Shown in pieces: positions 40,755 to 53,500 of a stretch of 64,000 nt of DNA. Made by a program: the position numbers and the translations under genes. Source of the stretch: Hydractinia symbiolongicarpus (Eukaryota > Cnidaria > Hydrozoa > Anthoathecata > Hydractiniidae). Each line of letters starts with the position of its first letter. The stretch's first letter is position 1. Below the pieces are notes generated by a model. That model saw nothing but the letters and a program-made list of their open reading frames with translations, was not told the DNA's origin and ran no database searches. Location: assembly GCF_029227915.1 (NCBI RefSeq), contig NC_079883.1:28024001-28088000 (forward strand). Reading direction: 5' to 3'.

Positions 40755-41718
40755 CGTCTAAATATTATCGAAGACCTGGAAACTACTACACTGCAAAATG
40801 TTGTTCTTCACCAACCCAAATTTTATCGGAAATTTCCAACACTTATTAACAAATTTCTATAAAAAATATGCAACTGAAAAAGTGTGCCACTAAAAGAACC
40901 TGGCTAAAATTTGCTGCTAAATTTTGCCAGGTTTTATAAGAAAGGCTAAGTATACAATTAAAAGATTTTGCCGATATCTATATAATTATTATTGAATGAC
41001 ATTAGTAAAACAACTTTTACTATATTTTTATTTCAACTTTCGTTGCTAAAGATAAAAGTTGAATTTCATCTCCAAAGTTGCTAACTGGTCTCTAATCGTA
41101 ATTTTTTTAAAAAATTCCAAGATTCCAGCTTTACACTTGCTATTTAGTGCTAAAACTTACACTATTTTGCAGGCTACTTGGTAGTTTATCTAGTTTTGAA
41201 CGTAAATTGCGGAACATTTTTTTGGCCAATAGAGTTGCTTCGTTGTTACTTAGTCAAGTTAAACCCTTACCCTCATAACTTACAGTTTGAATACAAAAAA
41301 AAGTGTCGTTTATTTATTATCTACCTACGCTGCAGTGTGTTAAATCCTTTTTGACAAAATTTTACCGTTACTTGGCAAGCAAGAATTCCAATTAAAATCA
41401 CTTCAGTTTTATAGCTAATCATAATTATAAGTACTTATTATATTAATGCCAATTAATGTAAACCAAAAATTTTCAAAAAACATCAAAGAGTACTAACATA
41501 TACTTCTGTGTATCTAACTATTACAGTCCATATTTTTTCTATAAATTTTACATTTTAAGTACTTAGAGGGCATTCCCATAGGTGGATTCCACATCTTTAT
41601 GACCCAGATCTAAATGCGTCTGTAACAGCTTTTCCAGCACACAAACAATAATAGCTCTCTTGAACTTTCGTTTGAACAAGCCGTGTTCAGATCCACCAGT
41701 GCTGGTGCATGATGCTCT
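40755..41718 (-). repeat. Inverted duplicate of the collagen-like gene's 3' end (left arm)
   Basis: The minus strand here matches the plus strand at 44989-45990, beginning inside the gene's last exon (GAGCATCATGCACCAGCACT) and continuing through its 3' flank. About nine in ten positions agree near the inner end, falling outward. The coding part is broken by a 1-base loss (TTGTTCAAACG for TTGTTTCAAACG) and a 6-base loss, so it is a dead exon copy. Confidence 0.9.
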
Positions 41719-42624
41719 CAACAGTGCGAAATTAATGCGCGCAAAATATGCACTTTATTAATGTGGGTTTATTTTTGTTGGACGAATCTACAGAAATTTA
41801 TGTACGTAACACATTTTTTACCTTCTTCCGCGTATTCTTTGTTTCCTAGATAAATAAAGTACGCTCTATATACCTTAACAATTTTCAGGTCGTCACTCCC
41901 GCTGAAAGAAAGCCTAACCAAAATACAATAGTTTCATCGCCGTTAAATTCATAATAAAATGCCTTATGTTTTTTATTAAAATTTGAAAAAAGCAAGTGGG
42001 CGCAATTAATTTTTTTTCCCTGCAAAATTCTACCTTGCAAAACGCTAATAACTTTTCTTTTTCGATTTCAATAAGACGATTTTCTTTCAAGACCCTGGAG
42101 ACAAGATTGCCATTTTTTCTAGAAAAATATTTGAATGGCTCTTCCCCGCTATGACCTACGGAGGAGTGTTTAAATCTATAGTTGGTAACCAGACGGAATC
42201 GAAATCAAAACATCAACCACGAGTGAGAGAAGGATGTCGTACGATGTGTAAACATTTGTAGACAAAAATATGTTTTATAAAATTGTTTATTTATAAATAT
42301 TGTTAACGTCATTTGTTTACTAACAAAACAAAAAACCTGTTGAACTGTGATATTTGCAAATATTATATTGTATTACATACAGCTAGCTACATCATTTGAG
42401 TGACAGAAACATTAAACGAAGTTGAAGCTAAAGAAAGGTAATTTAAAATTATTAAAAGAAATAATCGAAGAGAAGCAACACTATAATTAATCAGATCAGT
42501 CTTAACAAAAAAGAAATCAGATCTCATAATTTTGAAGTTTCATTTTTGCTTTGAATTTCAAAGAAAACTTACTTGACAACATAAACAGTGGTGTATTTGT
42601 TAAGGTGTCACTGACTTATCAATC

Positions 42625-43817
42625 ATGACATCGTCAAAAAAGAGTTTGTTGACTGCACAGCTTAGTAGCAGTGGCTCTAGTGTATCATCAGATATAGAAA
42701 GAAATTCATCTCCCATAAGCATGGTTGGAGCAATGGATGAAGAACCACATCATTATGCTAACCCACAGGAGTTAAAACAGGATGTTGAAGTAGAACTTGA
42801 TAAAATAGATAAGAGAAAGAAAAAGAATTTGCTTTATGAACCGTTACCCTTATCAAATAAGCATAATGGTCATCATGATGTTAGTTACAGAAAAGGCTCA
42901 TTAGAGAACAGCGATGTATTTTTAAAACATCACCATAATGACAGATTATATAAATTTTTATTTGTTGTTATATTTTTGTTGTCACTTGGTGCGTTTATAC
43001 TCTCGGTACTGACAAGTTTTGGAGTGATCACCCCAAAAGGAAATTGTGTATGTAATACAGGTAAATTTCCTTCTGTCCATTTTTTGTATTTGTCATAGTT
43101 TGAAATGGTTCCTACGTAAATCTATTGATTTTTTTATAAAGCACTTTTTGTGGATGCCATATTGCATGCTGCTATGCTGAATTAAATGCCAACTTGCATT
43201 AAACTATTCAGGATATATTTTAATGATGTTGTTATGACCAATAATTAACCTGTGATCATTTTTTATTTGTAGAAACTAGCTTTTCTCAATGGTTTTACTA
43301 ATAGTTTTTTGTTATTAATATTTAATAACACACATTCAGAAAAAAATATTTCTATATATGAATGAATCCCATATGTTACCAAGCTACCATGCTGACACCA
43401 ACAAAATAGTTCTATTACTTTGTTTTTACTAAACATTCTGAGTCTCAATTTTTAATCATATTAGTTTTCTTTGCATTTTTATCTTTCAGTGTGGGATAAA
43501 AACGTAGGATAAAAGTTAGCAATTACTCAGCCTATGTTATAAAATATTAAACACAAACATGGCTGTTCATAGTACTTATATTCCAACCCTTGTATATATA
43601 TACTCAAAAAGTTTTGCCTCACAAAATAAATAATATTTTTTAAGATCATTAATTTTTTTAAACTTATTTTTTATTCCATAGAAACAGTGGCACAGAATGC
43701 ACAAATAGCAAATCCTAAAGGTCCATCAGAGACAGTAGCTAAATTGTATGATTTGGAACAGAATATAAGCAGAATGAATAATATTGTGGTAAACTTTATC
43801 TATTATTTTTATTATTA

Positions 43818-43848
<31 letters not shown>

Positions 43849-45158
43849 GGAAATGATTTTTGAATGTGTATGTTAGCCTTCATATAGACTAACACACACG
43901 ATTGGTAAATGGCCACTTATTATTTTCCTTTCCTCCAAACTTTGTCAGAAAATAATTGACAGGACATAAAATAATGATTCGAGTGTCAAGTTTTGAAGTT
44001 TTGTCCATCAGTATTTAAAAAAATATATAACTCTCACCAAATTTAGGTGTTTGTTCAAATATAATTTTGTTGTTTGCAGTGTTAAGAGCAAGACATTTAA
44101 CAGCACTCTTCCTATTACAAATTAAAACTGTTTTGTTTAGGTGTTTCTAGTTAGGAATGTAGATGCTAATGTGTATATAATGGTGCCTTTTTTTTAATTT
44201 GTACTAATGGCCTGAGCTTACTTTACTTTTAATTGATTGCTAGTTGATTTAGCTTTTTTAAAAAAATAGGATATTTTTGATAAATGTCAATTGGCAAGTG
44301 TTCAACATTTTAATTGTAAATATTTACCTTCCTTTTTTAATCTGTTGTTGTTCCTCTTAGATTCCGTCATTGTTGCGTCAAGTGTCTCATCTTCAGTTAC
44401 GAATGGTAAGAAGCTTACAATAACTTCTTTTGTTATTATTGTACTATTTAAAAAATTATGGATGTTTATTTGTCTGTTTCTTGTGCCAATTTTTTTTTTG
44501 GAATGTTGGATGTTGAATGCCTTAAAACCAAAAGTGAACATATGGGTAAAAATTTGACCATTGCATTTTAATTAATCAATGTTTGTCTTTGATCCTAAAG
44601 TAGTCATTTCTGTTTTTTGAAAAGATGGGGATAAATTTTATTTTAGTGATATGCAATTTAACCAAAATTGTTCACAAAATTTCCAAAAAAATTTATTTGT
44701 AGAACAACGAATCGTACCATGGTCATGATGGACCTCCAGGGCCTGTTGGACCTGCTGGACCTCCAGGTGCTGGAGACTTAAGTCAGTGTATTTACAGAAC
44801 AGATGCAATAGCTACATCATATTCAAATGTTAATCCTGAAATATCTACCAGTGTTCAAACAGCCACAGTTAAAGCAAAACCGGTATTTTTTTTATAAAGT
44901 TGCATACATCCTGTAAGGAAATCTCTTTGTGTCGAAAGTAAAAATGAAAATATTTTTTTGTTCTATTTTTAGGGAAAAATTATTCTTGGAGCATCATGCA
45001 CCAGCACTGGTGGATCTGAACACGGCTTGTTTCAAACGAAAGTTCAAGGAAAAGAGAGCTATTTTTGTTTGTGTGCTGGAAAAGCTGTTACGAACGCATT
45101 TAGATCTGGGTCATTAAGATGTCGAATCCACCTATGGGAATGCCCTCTAACTAGCTAA
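42625..45158 (+). CDS. Type II transmembrane protein with short collagen repeat, 317 aa
   Basis: Exons: 42625-43060, 43682-43788, 44361-44405, 44703-44882 and 44973-45158, all GT...AG and in phase (954 nt with stop). Residues 1-108 are a polar, basic cytoplasmic segment (KIDKRKKK; His-rich KHHHND). Residues 109-134 are one hydrophobic helix (FLFVVIFLLSLGAFILSVL) with no cleavable signal, so the C terminus is outside. A leucine-rich coiled-coil-like stretch (LYDLEQNISRMNNIVIPSLL) follows, then six Gly-X-Y triplets at about 203-220 (GHDGPPGPVGPAGPPGAG), then a Cys-containing C-terminal domain ending CLCAGKAV ... CRIHLWECPLTS. Short membrane collagens with a WECP-type end occur in cnidarians, as I recall. 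The specific function is unknown; a cell-surface or matrix-contact role is inference. It lacks a TNF or olfactomedin domain, so it is neither ectodysplasin nor colmedin. Confidence 0.85.
43795..43851 (+). repeat. (TTA)n microsatellite
   Basis: About 55 bp of ATT/TTA triplets lie just inside the second intron of the collagen-like gene. Confidence 0.95.
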
Positions 45159-45990
45159 AAATGTAAAATTTATAGAAAAAATATGGACTGTAATATTTAG
45201 ATACACAGAGGTATATGTTAGAACTCTTATTTTTAAAAATTTTTGGTTTACATTAATTGGCATTAATATAATAAGTATTTATAATTGTGATTAGCTATAA
45301 AACTGAAGTGGTTTTAATTGGAATTCTTGCTTGCCAAGTAACGGAAAAATTTTGTCAAAAAGGATTTCAATACACTCCAGCGTAGGTAGATAATGAAAAA
45401 ACTGTCTATGCGTTTTTTTATCATCAAACTGTAAGGGCTGAGGGTAAGATTTAACTAAACTAAGTAACAGCGAATTTGAATGTTCCACAATTTACGTTTA
45501 AAACTAGATAACTACCAAACAACCTGCAACACAGAGTAAAGCTTAAGCGCTAAATAATAGTAAATATAAAGCTGCAAAATAGTGTAAGTTTTAGCACTAA
45601 ATAGCAAGTGTAAAGCTGGAATCTTGGAATTTTTTAAAAAAATTACGATTAGAGACCAGTTAGCAACTTTGGAGATGAAATTAAACTTTTATCTTTAGCA
45701 ACGAAAGCTGAAATAAAAATATAGTAAAAGTTGTTTATAAAAAAATTAACTAATGTCATTTCGATATTGGCAAAGTCTTTTAATTGTATACTTAGCCTTT
45801 CTTATAAAACCTGGCAAAATTTAGGGGCAAATTTTGCCAGGTTCTTTTAGCGGCACAAAATTTCAGTTCGATATTTTTACAGAAAAATTCTTTTAAGTGT
45901 TGAAAAATTACAATAAAAATTCGGTCTGATGAAGAACAGCATTTCCGATTTAAATAGTAGTTTCCAGATCTCTTATAATTTTTAATTTAT
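44989..45990 (+). repeat. Right arm of the inverted duplication (contains the functional last exon)
   Basis: Partner of 40755-41718. It includes the coding part of the last exon to 45158 and about 830 bp of 3' flank, for example TTTGGTTTACATTAATTGGCATTAATATAATAAGTA and ATAAAACCTGGCAAAATTT. The centre between the arms is 3.3 kb and holds the rest of the gene. Confidence 0.9.
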
Positions 45991-45999
45991 CCTCAGAAA

Positions 46000-47558
46000 A
46001 GTTTTTTATCGTCTCGATATATGTTCTTTTTTTGTTTCAATTCTGTATTATTTTGCCAGAGAGATTTCTATCTCGATTGACTGTTAATAATATTATTTTT
46101 TGTTACATAATCAAATTAAATTTTTATCAAATTGTAAATAGGTTATAAATATATATCTTTTATTATCAACCAAATGTCTTCTGATAACAAAATATAGCAA
46201 TACCACGTTGAAAGAGAGGCTATATTTGTGTTAGAACGAGGCTACTAATGTTGTATTATATAATATGTTCAATACTCTAAGTTAACGCGTGTATATTTGT
46301 TTTTTTACAATTTAAATTATTGTGAATATTGTTTCCTTCGTTTCTATAATTCACCCGAAATCAAGGTTTTTGAAGCTTTGATTTTAAAATCGTATTTGGA
46401 TCACATCCTTAAGTAGTTTAGGTTTGGAATAATGAAAATATGTAGTAAGCTCATGCGGAAAATTCGACTGTCGCTACTGGCAGCTACCATTATTAAATCA
46501 CGGACAGAAGGTTGGGTATTATAACATCTTAGCATATTATAATATGTGTATTGTAAAAAAATGAAGATTTTCAGGCAAGCAATATTAGATATCGGTAAAC
46601 AAGGGGTTAATATTATGTGGGTACTCTGATACAGTATTATGACTTCTGGTATTACATCGCTTTCTGAGGAGCTTTTATTATAGTTTAACGTTCCAACATC
46701 TTGTCAATATCGACCGCCTTTATATAACAAAACTGATCTTAGTCAAAATATCCAATGTTTTCTTTCAAATTAAGACGAGAGGCGTGTCTGATGTAGATAT
46801 TTTAGATTATAAAATGAATTGAAAACTAACAGTCTTGTCCGCTAAAACTATCAAAGTAATAATCTAATGTTCGTGATGCTTTATGTAAGCTGGGAGTGAT
46901 AATGATCCTGTAAAAGAAATTATAAAATCCGAGATTATGTTTCAAAAGACTCTTTCGTCACGCAACGCAGAGAAAAAAAACTTTTTTAGCATGAAATTGT
47001 TGCGACTTTGAATGTGTTTCTCAGAATTGTCACAAATATTTATCTTTCCTAAAACTCTATTGTATTCTAAGAAAGTTATCAAATCGTTTCGCAAGTATTG
47101 TCAAACTATAATTTCTGTCCGTGCAAGTTATATACATCAGTGAATTCTAACAGTATTAGGATTTTCAGCTTTAATCACACAAAGAATACCAACGACAACC
47201 TCGTCCTCAGGGTATTGTGTGTCTTTTTAACAATGGGATGGCGATCGTATCGTCGTCCATATGTCATAATTGTTTCTTAGATGCCTTGGTGAGGAGATTG
47301 TAACGAGAGTCTTCAGCGTAATATTTCAAACATTAAATAATTAGTAATTTACAGTATGTACCAAAACTTGTTGAATTTTTTTTTAAAACTTATTGTAAAA
47401 AAAGGTTCTTGTTGTAATCGAAAGTATCTTTTATATATTATATATTTATAAGTATTTACAAACGTTGATATACATAAAAAGACACGCGAGAAAAGAATGT
47501 CCTAAATACCGTCATGTGATTGGTCATAACCACAACAGGTGGTTGACTGGATAAAATC
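46000..47558. other. Intergenic region between the collagen-like gene and TTC8
   Basis: AT-rich, with no recognisable gene on either strand. The 3' untranslated regions of the two convergent genes probably extend into it from both sides. Confidence 0.5.
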
Positions 47559-50500
47559 TCACACAGCTGACAATTTTATTTTTAGGGAAGCAAATAAATC
47601 TTTTCCTTCAGAATGTTCAGGAAATGCATCCGTTGAACGTTTAATCGAACGAAAACCTGTTTGTAAATCTCCAATCTATAACAAACGTAAACACATTAGA
47701 TGAAAACAACAAAAAACGCGCCAAAAATAACTTGAAATGGACACAAGAAGGTAAATAAAAGTCGACATAGGGAAATAGTATACGTGTGAGTCATTGCATG
47801 AAATTACATATTTATTAAACTTTTTAATTTTCAGCGCACACAGAGATTAACATACTATCGCTTTTTTTTTACACTTTCTTTTTTTTATAGCGAGTGATAT
47901 TTTAAGGCTTTTTAAATTATAGAATATTATTGTCTCGCTTACCTTATCAGAAAGATGGGCGAGATTATAATGTGGTTCGTACATATGTTCTGCCAGATTA
48001 ATCGATGACTGGAAGTGAGAACGCGCCTTAAATGAAAAAACAATACAAAATATAACACATAAAAAGCCCTTTTCATATTCTTAAATAGCCGCCAGAAATA
48101 TTTTTTTTTATTCGTGGTACAATGTAGAATAACACTAGTTGTAAAAATATATTACAAAGAATTTATTATATTATCATGCACGACTTTCCCTTTCTGTGCA
48201 TCGTGCCAATATTTGACCAAAGTAGTTTTACTTTAATAGACAAATTTGAGTGAAAATAGCAGATGTCAAAAAATTAAATTTAATTTTTAACATAGTGCTC
48301 GGTAAATTTTTTTGTACTCGATTTGCCACCAATAAAACAGTTTTAATTCAATTTTGGTTACAAACCACATTTAAGAAGTGACAAAATCAAAATCATCACA
48401 ATGATGTTTAGCATGTCTGAAAATTTTAATAAAAGAAAACATTCTATGAAATACAAACTGTAAAATTCAATAAAATTTCAAAATATTGACGGCAGCAATT
48501 TTTGAGATTCCCTTTAAATCAACTTACATAAATCTTCCCTTTTCAACATTTTATACTTCAAAACAACTATTTATTTTAAAAGAATGTACATAAAAGACTT
48601 GCATGGGGTTGGGTTAGCAGCATTACATAAAATGGGTAAACAAAGACTGGTGTACCTCTTCCACGTTCCCTCTTCTTAGTTCAAGCACTCCCAAATTATT
48701 ATATGCTTCTGAATGATCGTTATCAGAAGCTAGAGCGAGTCGTAGACATTGATATGCCAAGCGTAAATCTCCGATACGCTAAAAAAAATCTCCTGTAAAA
48801 GGATCTGTGAGGGAGGGGCGTTCGCTAAGCTCAACAGCTTGTCTTCTAGAAGTATCATGGTGTTAAGGTGCCTAATACTGTTCAAAAAGAAACACTTTTC
48901 TTGTTAAATAGCTATTTGAGAATTTTCTCAATTTTTAAATGGACGCAACAATAATTGAAACATGTTCTACATCGATTGCGCTGAAGTAAAAAATGAATAA
49001 AAAAATGCGTAAAACTTACAACAGCTATGTGACTGATATTGTACCAAATATCTCCCATCGTTTCATCTGATGATAAAGCCAACGCCCTCTCAAAACAACT
49101 TAACGCCATATCATACTGCTGGGCGTAAAAACAACAAAGACCAATATTATTGAAAATCTCTGTGTTATATACGCCCATTTGCAATAAACGTCTAAATAAA
49201 TATAAGAAATAATAAAGTCTTAAGAAAACAAATTTATTTGACATCGAGACATCTTCAAATTGGTTTTTAATACATTTTATGTCTCGTTTACTCCCAACCT
49301 TGTTATGTGTTTTACAAGACAAATCAAGTCATCAAGTCGTGTCTGGCAAATTCTAAGTCGAAAAAAACGTCTGTAGATAAAGTTCTACCTGAAGAATTTG
49401 AGTGCCACTTCTGGTTGATCAGAATAAAAGTGATTGGTTGCAATACAAGAGATAGCTTCTACATGCGTGTTATCGCTTTGTAGAACTTCTTTGTAGTACT
49501 TCACTGCATTCGCAATATCGTTCATACCCTGGGTAGAGAAATTACCATCATGTAATAATTCTATCCAAGAAAAAAACTGCTACTTCATCCGTTCTTATTT
49601 ATTTATTTATTTATTTTTCCTACATTTCTTAATTATTCATTTTTTAGTAGAATTGTCGTAGCCAAACTTGAGATGCGTAATACAAATATTTTTTTAAAAC
49701 CTGGAAATTCCACGAGGCGGAATATTTTTTTTTCGCTAATTAAAAAAAGCAAAATTGCTTCCTTATTTTTAGAGGCGTTGTGAGGTATGTCAGCCAATCA
49801 GAATCTTTGATTGCTCCGCCCTGCACGAAAAACGCGTTTAAAATGAACAGTGCGGATGAAAGGTATTGTACACACAAAGAGGCGCTCGAAACGAAGTACA
49901 GCCCTGCTAATGTTCTAGTACACACTAAATAATTTTATAATAAACTCACCTCATATATTCTAGCAATACCAGTTAGTAAAGTTGTTTCTTTTGGAAATCG
50001 TTCCAAGCCCTGTAACAAAATGAGTGTGCATATGAAAACATAAACTCGAAAACTCTTGTAGGCACTAAAGCTCTTGTAGGGCGTTAATCCATCGTAGGGC
50101 GCAATTTCTATTTTGCTTAATTTTTTCTTTTAAATATTCAGGTTATTTCTTGAGTACCATAACAAATTATCAAAAGTATTTAGTAGAATAATACCTATAG
50201 TTTGAACATGACAAAATTCATAGAATTAAATTGCCGAGGAAGATTTCAAGTATGCAAAAGCACTTTCTGTGGGAAAGAGCAGGTGCTTATACAGCGCCCT
50301 ACAAAAAAAAAACCTATTAAAATCACACTTTTTTCAAAAAAGCTACCACCTTTAGAAGTGTTATGGCGTAGCGTGAAACATTCTGATAACGTTGTAAGGG
50401 ACTAGTTAAAATAACATAACGACGATTAAAAAAAGATAGCTAAACAATAATTTTTTATAGCGACGATACCTTCAAGAAGACTTCTATAGCTGTTAGTGGT

Positions 50501-53500
50501 TGGTCCAGTTTCACATAGACTTTGCATAGATACAAATACGTATCCACCACATCTTCATCACGTAACGCTGATTTCAACTGTTTTTCTGCATCTCGGTATA
50601 ATCCCAGTCTAAAATGTTTATAGATGTTTTTATATATCAAAGTTTATCAACATGAGAGTAAGATACCATTAAGAAACGTAATGGAAAATACACCTTAAGT
50701 TGGTAAATCTTATCCAATTCCCTGCAATTCGTTAAATAAATCATTACTAGAAATGAATTTTTAATGAAATGACTATTTATTAGTTCTTCTTCTCTAGTTT
50801 TTCTTTTGAGTTCATTGTGGAAGTTAAAAAAAATAATGACGATTTCAATAGGCTACCTTATCTTATTAAATAAGCCTGAAATAAACGACTAGATTGGTGA
50901 AAATAATTCTTCTCAAAAAAAAAAACACTAAAAACTTTATTCGCGAAATAAAATTTTCGCGAAATATCTCAACATGACTGAATCGCGTAATAAACTTTTT
51001 CTTCGACCTTGTGAAAATAAGCCTTAAGTTATTAAATTATCAACTTAAGGTACTTAAGGATTTGTTGGAAAACAACACGCACATTATTTTATAGCGTATC
51101 TTACTTTGATATCTATAAACGAATATAAACATGGGCAACATAGACAAAAAATAATTTGTTGATACTCTAACATTTAAAAAAACAATAAACAATTCAATTC
51201 TTTTATACATCAGCTGTCATGCATAAGGTGGGCGTGGTCTTATTTACATTCAGGTATAGCTAGACCAAACTGTGCTGCACATCTGGCTAACAATTTACAC
51301 GCCGTGATCAGTCGAACCCAAAAGACTTCACTATGAATGAAATCCTATTAGAAGTGCAATTTTTTGCTGCTAAATATTCTGGATTATATTCTTTTTTAGC
51401 CGCATTTGAATTTTTTCGAAAGGTACCCCAAATTCCTGTACCCGATGAAAAACGTTTCAGGTGTTTAGCATTACAGCTTGTCACTGCATTTATTGAGTAA
51501 CAGGATTCCTATGATTGTTTAAAAGTCGGGAAATATAAAATGGTAAACCTGTAATAACATTTCGCTAACTGAACCTTCCACCACCAATCTTTATACCCAG
51601 AAGCTTCTGTTGCCATAGCAGCAAGTTGTAATGCCTATGACGTAAGGATTATTCAGTACACAAAAGATAATATTCAACGGAATGTACATTATTTCAAATC
51701 TTCTTACAGCATATATTAACTAACTTATCTAGAGAAGATAATGTTTTAATCTAAGTAAAGCTCAGTTTCAGAATTAAAAAACCAAAGATGAACAAAAAAT
51801 ATCAACTTACGTTTCTCACATCATTCTCATGCAGAAAAATATATTCAAATAATGCCTAAAATTATGAAAAATGGGATGTGAAAGATAAGCGCCAAGACAT
51901 TAGATATAAGAGGCCAGTTAAGAAAAACGAGTCATAAGAGGCTAGTGTCTGCACACATATTACCAAGACTAGTGTGTTATTTATTTTTGTAACTTTTTTT
52001 CTAGTTTTGCACTCCTCCTCTCATTGGACTGGTTTTAGCTAATACGCTGTACAGCACAAAATTGCTACAGTGGAGTAACTTTAATAAGACATAACATTAT
52101 TCCATAAAGTATCAAACTTCAAGTATAAGCACATAAAAAATAACTTCTTGGGTAAGAAAGATTATAAATTAATTCTTGTGTGCTGATTTATAAGTTTTAT
52201 CAGACAGAACAAATAAATTTTAAAATCTCTTTATTAGAATATTATTTCAAAAATGTTATTATTATTTTTACCTTTGACAAGTTTGGCCGTTTGGCATACT
52301 TTGCAAAATTTATTTTCGATAAGTTAATAAATGGGCCATCTGGTTGAGATAACATGGAGGCCTGGAAAAGTATTAAAAAAATCATTAGTCAAGATACTAC
52401 CACAGTATTGATCTAAACTGCAATCTTCAGAGTCAAAACAAATTGAGCAGTGATAGTTTGCTGTAGGAGTACAATTTTTTTTCAACTGTTTGTTTAATCA
52501 ATTGTGTTTTGTAGTTACAATTCTGACTCATCCTATCAATACTCTTTCTCTTCACAATTCCACTTTAACCACCAGACCAACAATAATAGGTATTTGAAGA
52601 TACTATTTTATAAAAGTTAATAAGGTTTAAATTTTCTATGATTGAAGAAACTACTCACAGTTCCTAAGCGTACAAATCTTCCTGACGCAGTTGTAACAGG
52701 TCTAGAAGTTTTCAAACAATGTATTTATTTATTTATTACAAAACAGACACCTAATTGAAAGATAACAATAATTACTAATATTTTGTAAATTAGGTCCATC
52801 TTTCTCTGTAATAGTAAAAATGTCATAGCTACACTGTTGATTAAGTATATACCTCGCTGTAGTGGCAGTTCTAGGAGTTTTCATTGCTTGCTCCATCGTT
52901 CCAGGTCGTCCTCCTTGAGTTCCTGGTCTGATAAAGCCAGATAATGGACGTCCAGATTGTGACATTGGTCTGAAAAAAGCATAATACCATAATTGAGGTA
53001 ATTTAAAAGTAAAATTTTTATAGTTTCATTAAAAAATGACTTTTGAAGTATTGAACATGTACTGAGTAAGGAATTATTTCCCCTAAGAGTAACCTTCAAG
53101 TAAAAGGTAGTAATGGCAGAAAAAAAATGTGAAAAATAAAATAATAAGAACCTTGGTGGTTGAAATGGTTCTAACAAGGTAGAACGTTGCAACTTAAACA
53201 AATTGTAATAAAATCATATAGAGATAGTATGGATTTATTTTTAATATATTATTATATATATTGTCAACTATTATTATTACCTGACAGACTGACTCGGTCC
53301 ATTAGCACTAGTTCCAGGTTTCTTCAGTGAAGTTCCTGGCCCTGTTATTAGGATTGTAATTTAATTAGTATGTTAATTTGAAAATCTGGTGATACAGCTT
53401 TTGGACATAATTGCATTGGGTGAACGCAAGTAAAAATGTGCTTACGAAAATCTGACGTTAGGGAGGGAGTAAATTCTTTAACGTTACCGTATTTTACTGT

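Noticed and set aside
44291-44557. Hydrophobic plus-strand frame overlapping the collagen-like gene
   Set aside because: It reads through exon 3 (44361-44405) in a different frame and is otherwise intron sequence.
49740-49925. Minus-strand frame inside TTC8
   Set aside because: It lies within an intron between two well-supported exons and has no similarity to TTC8.
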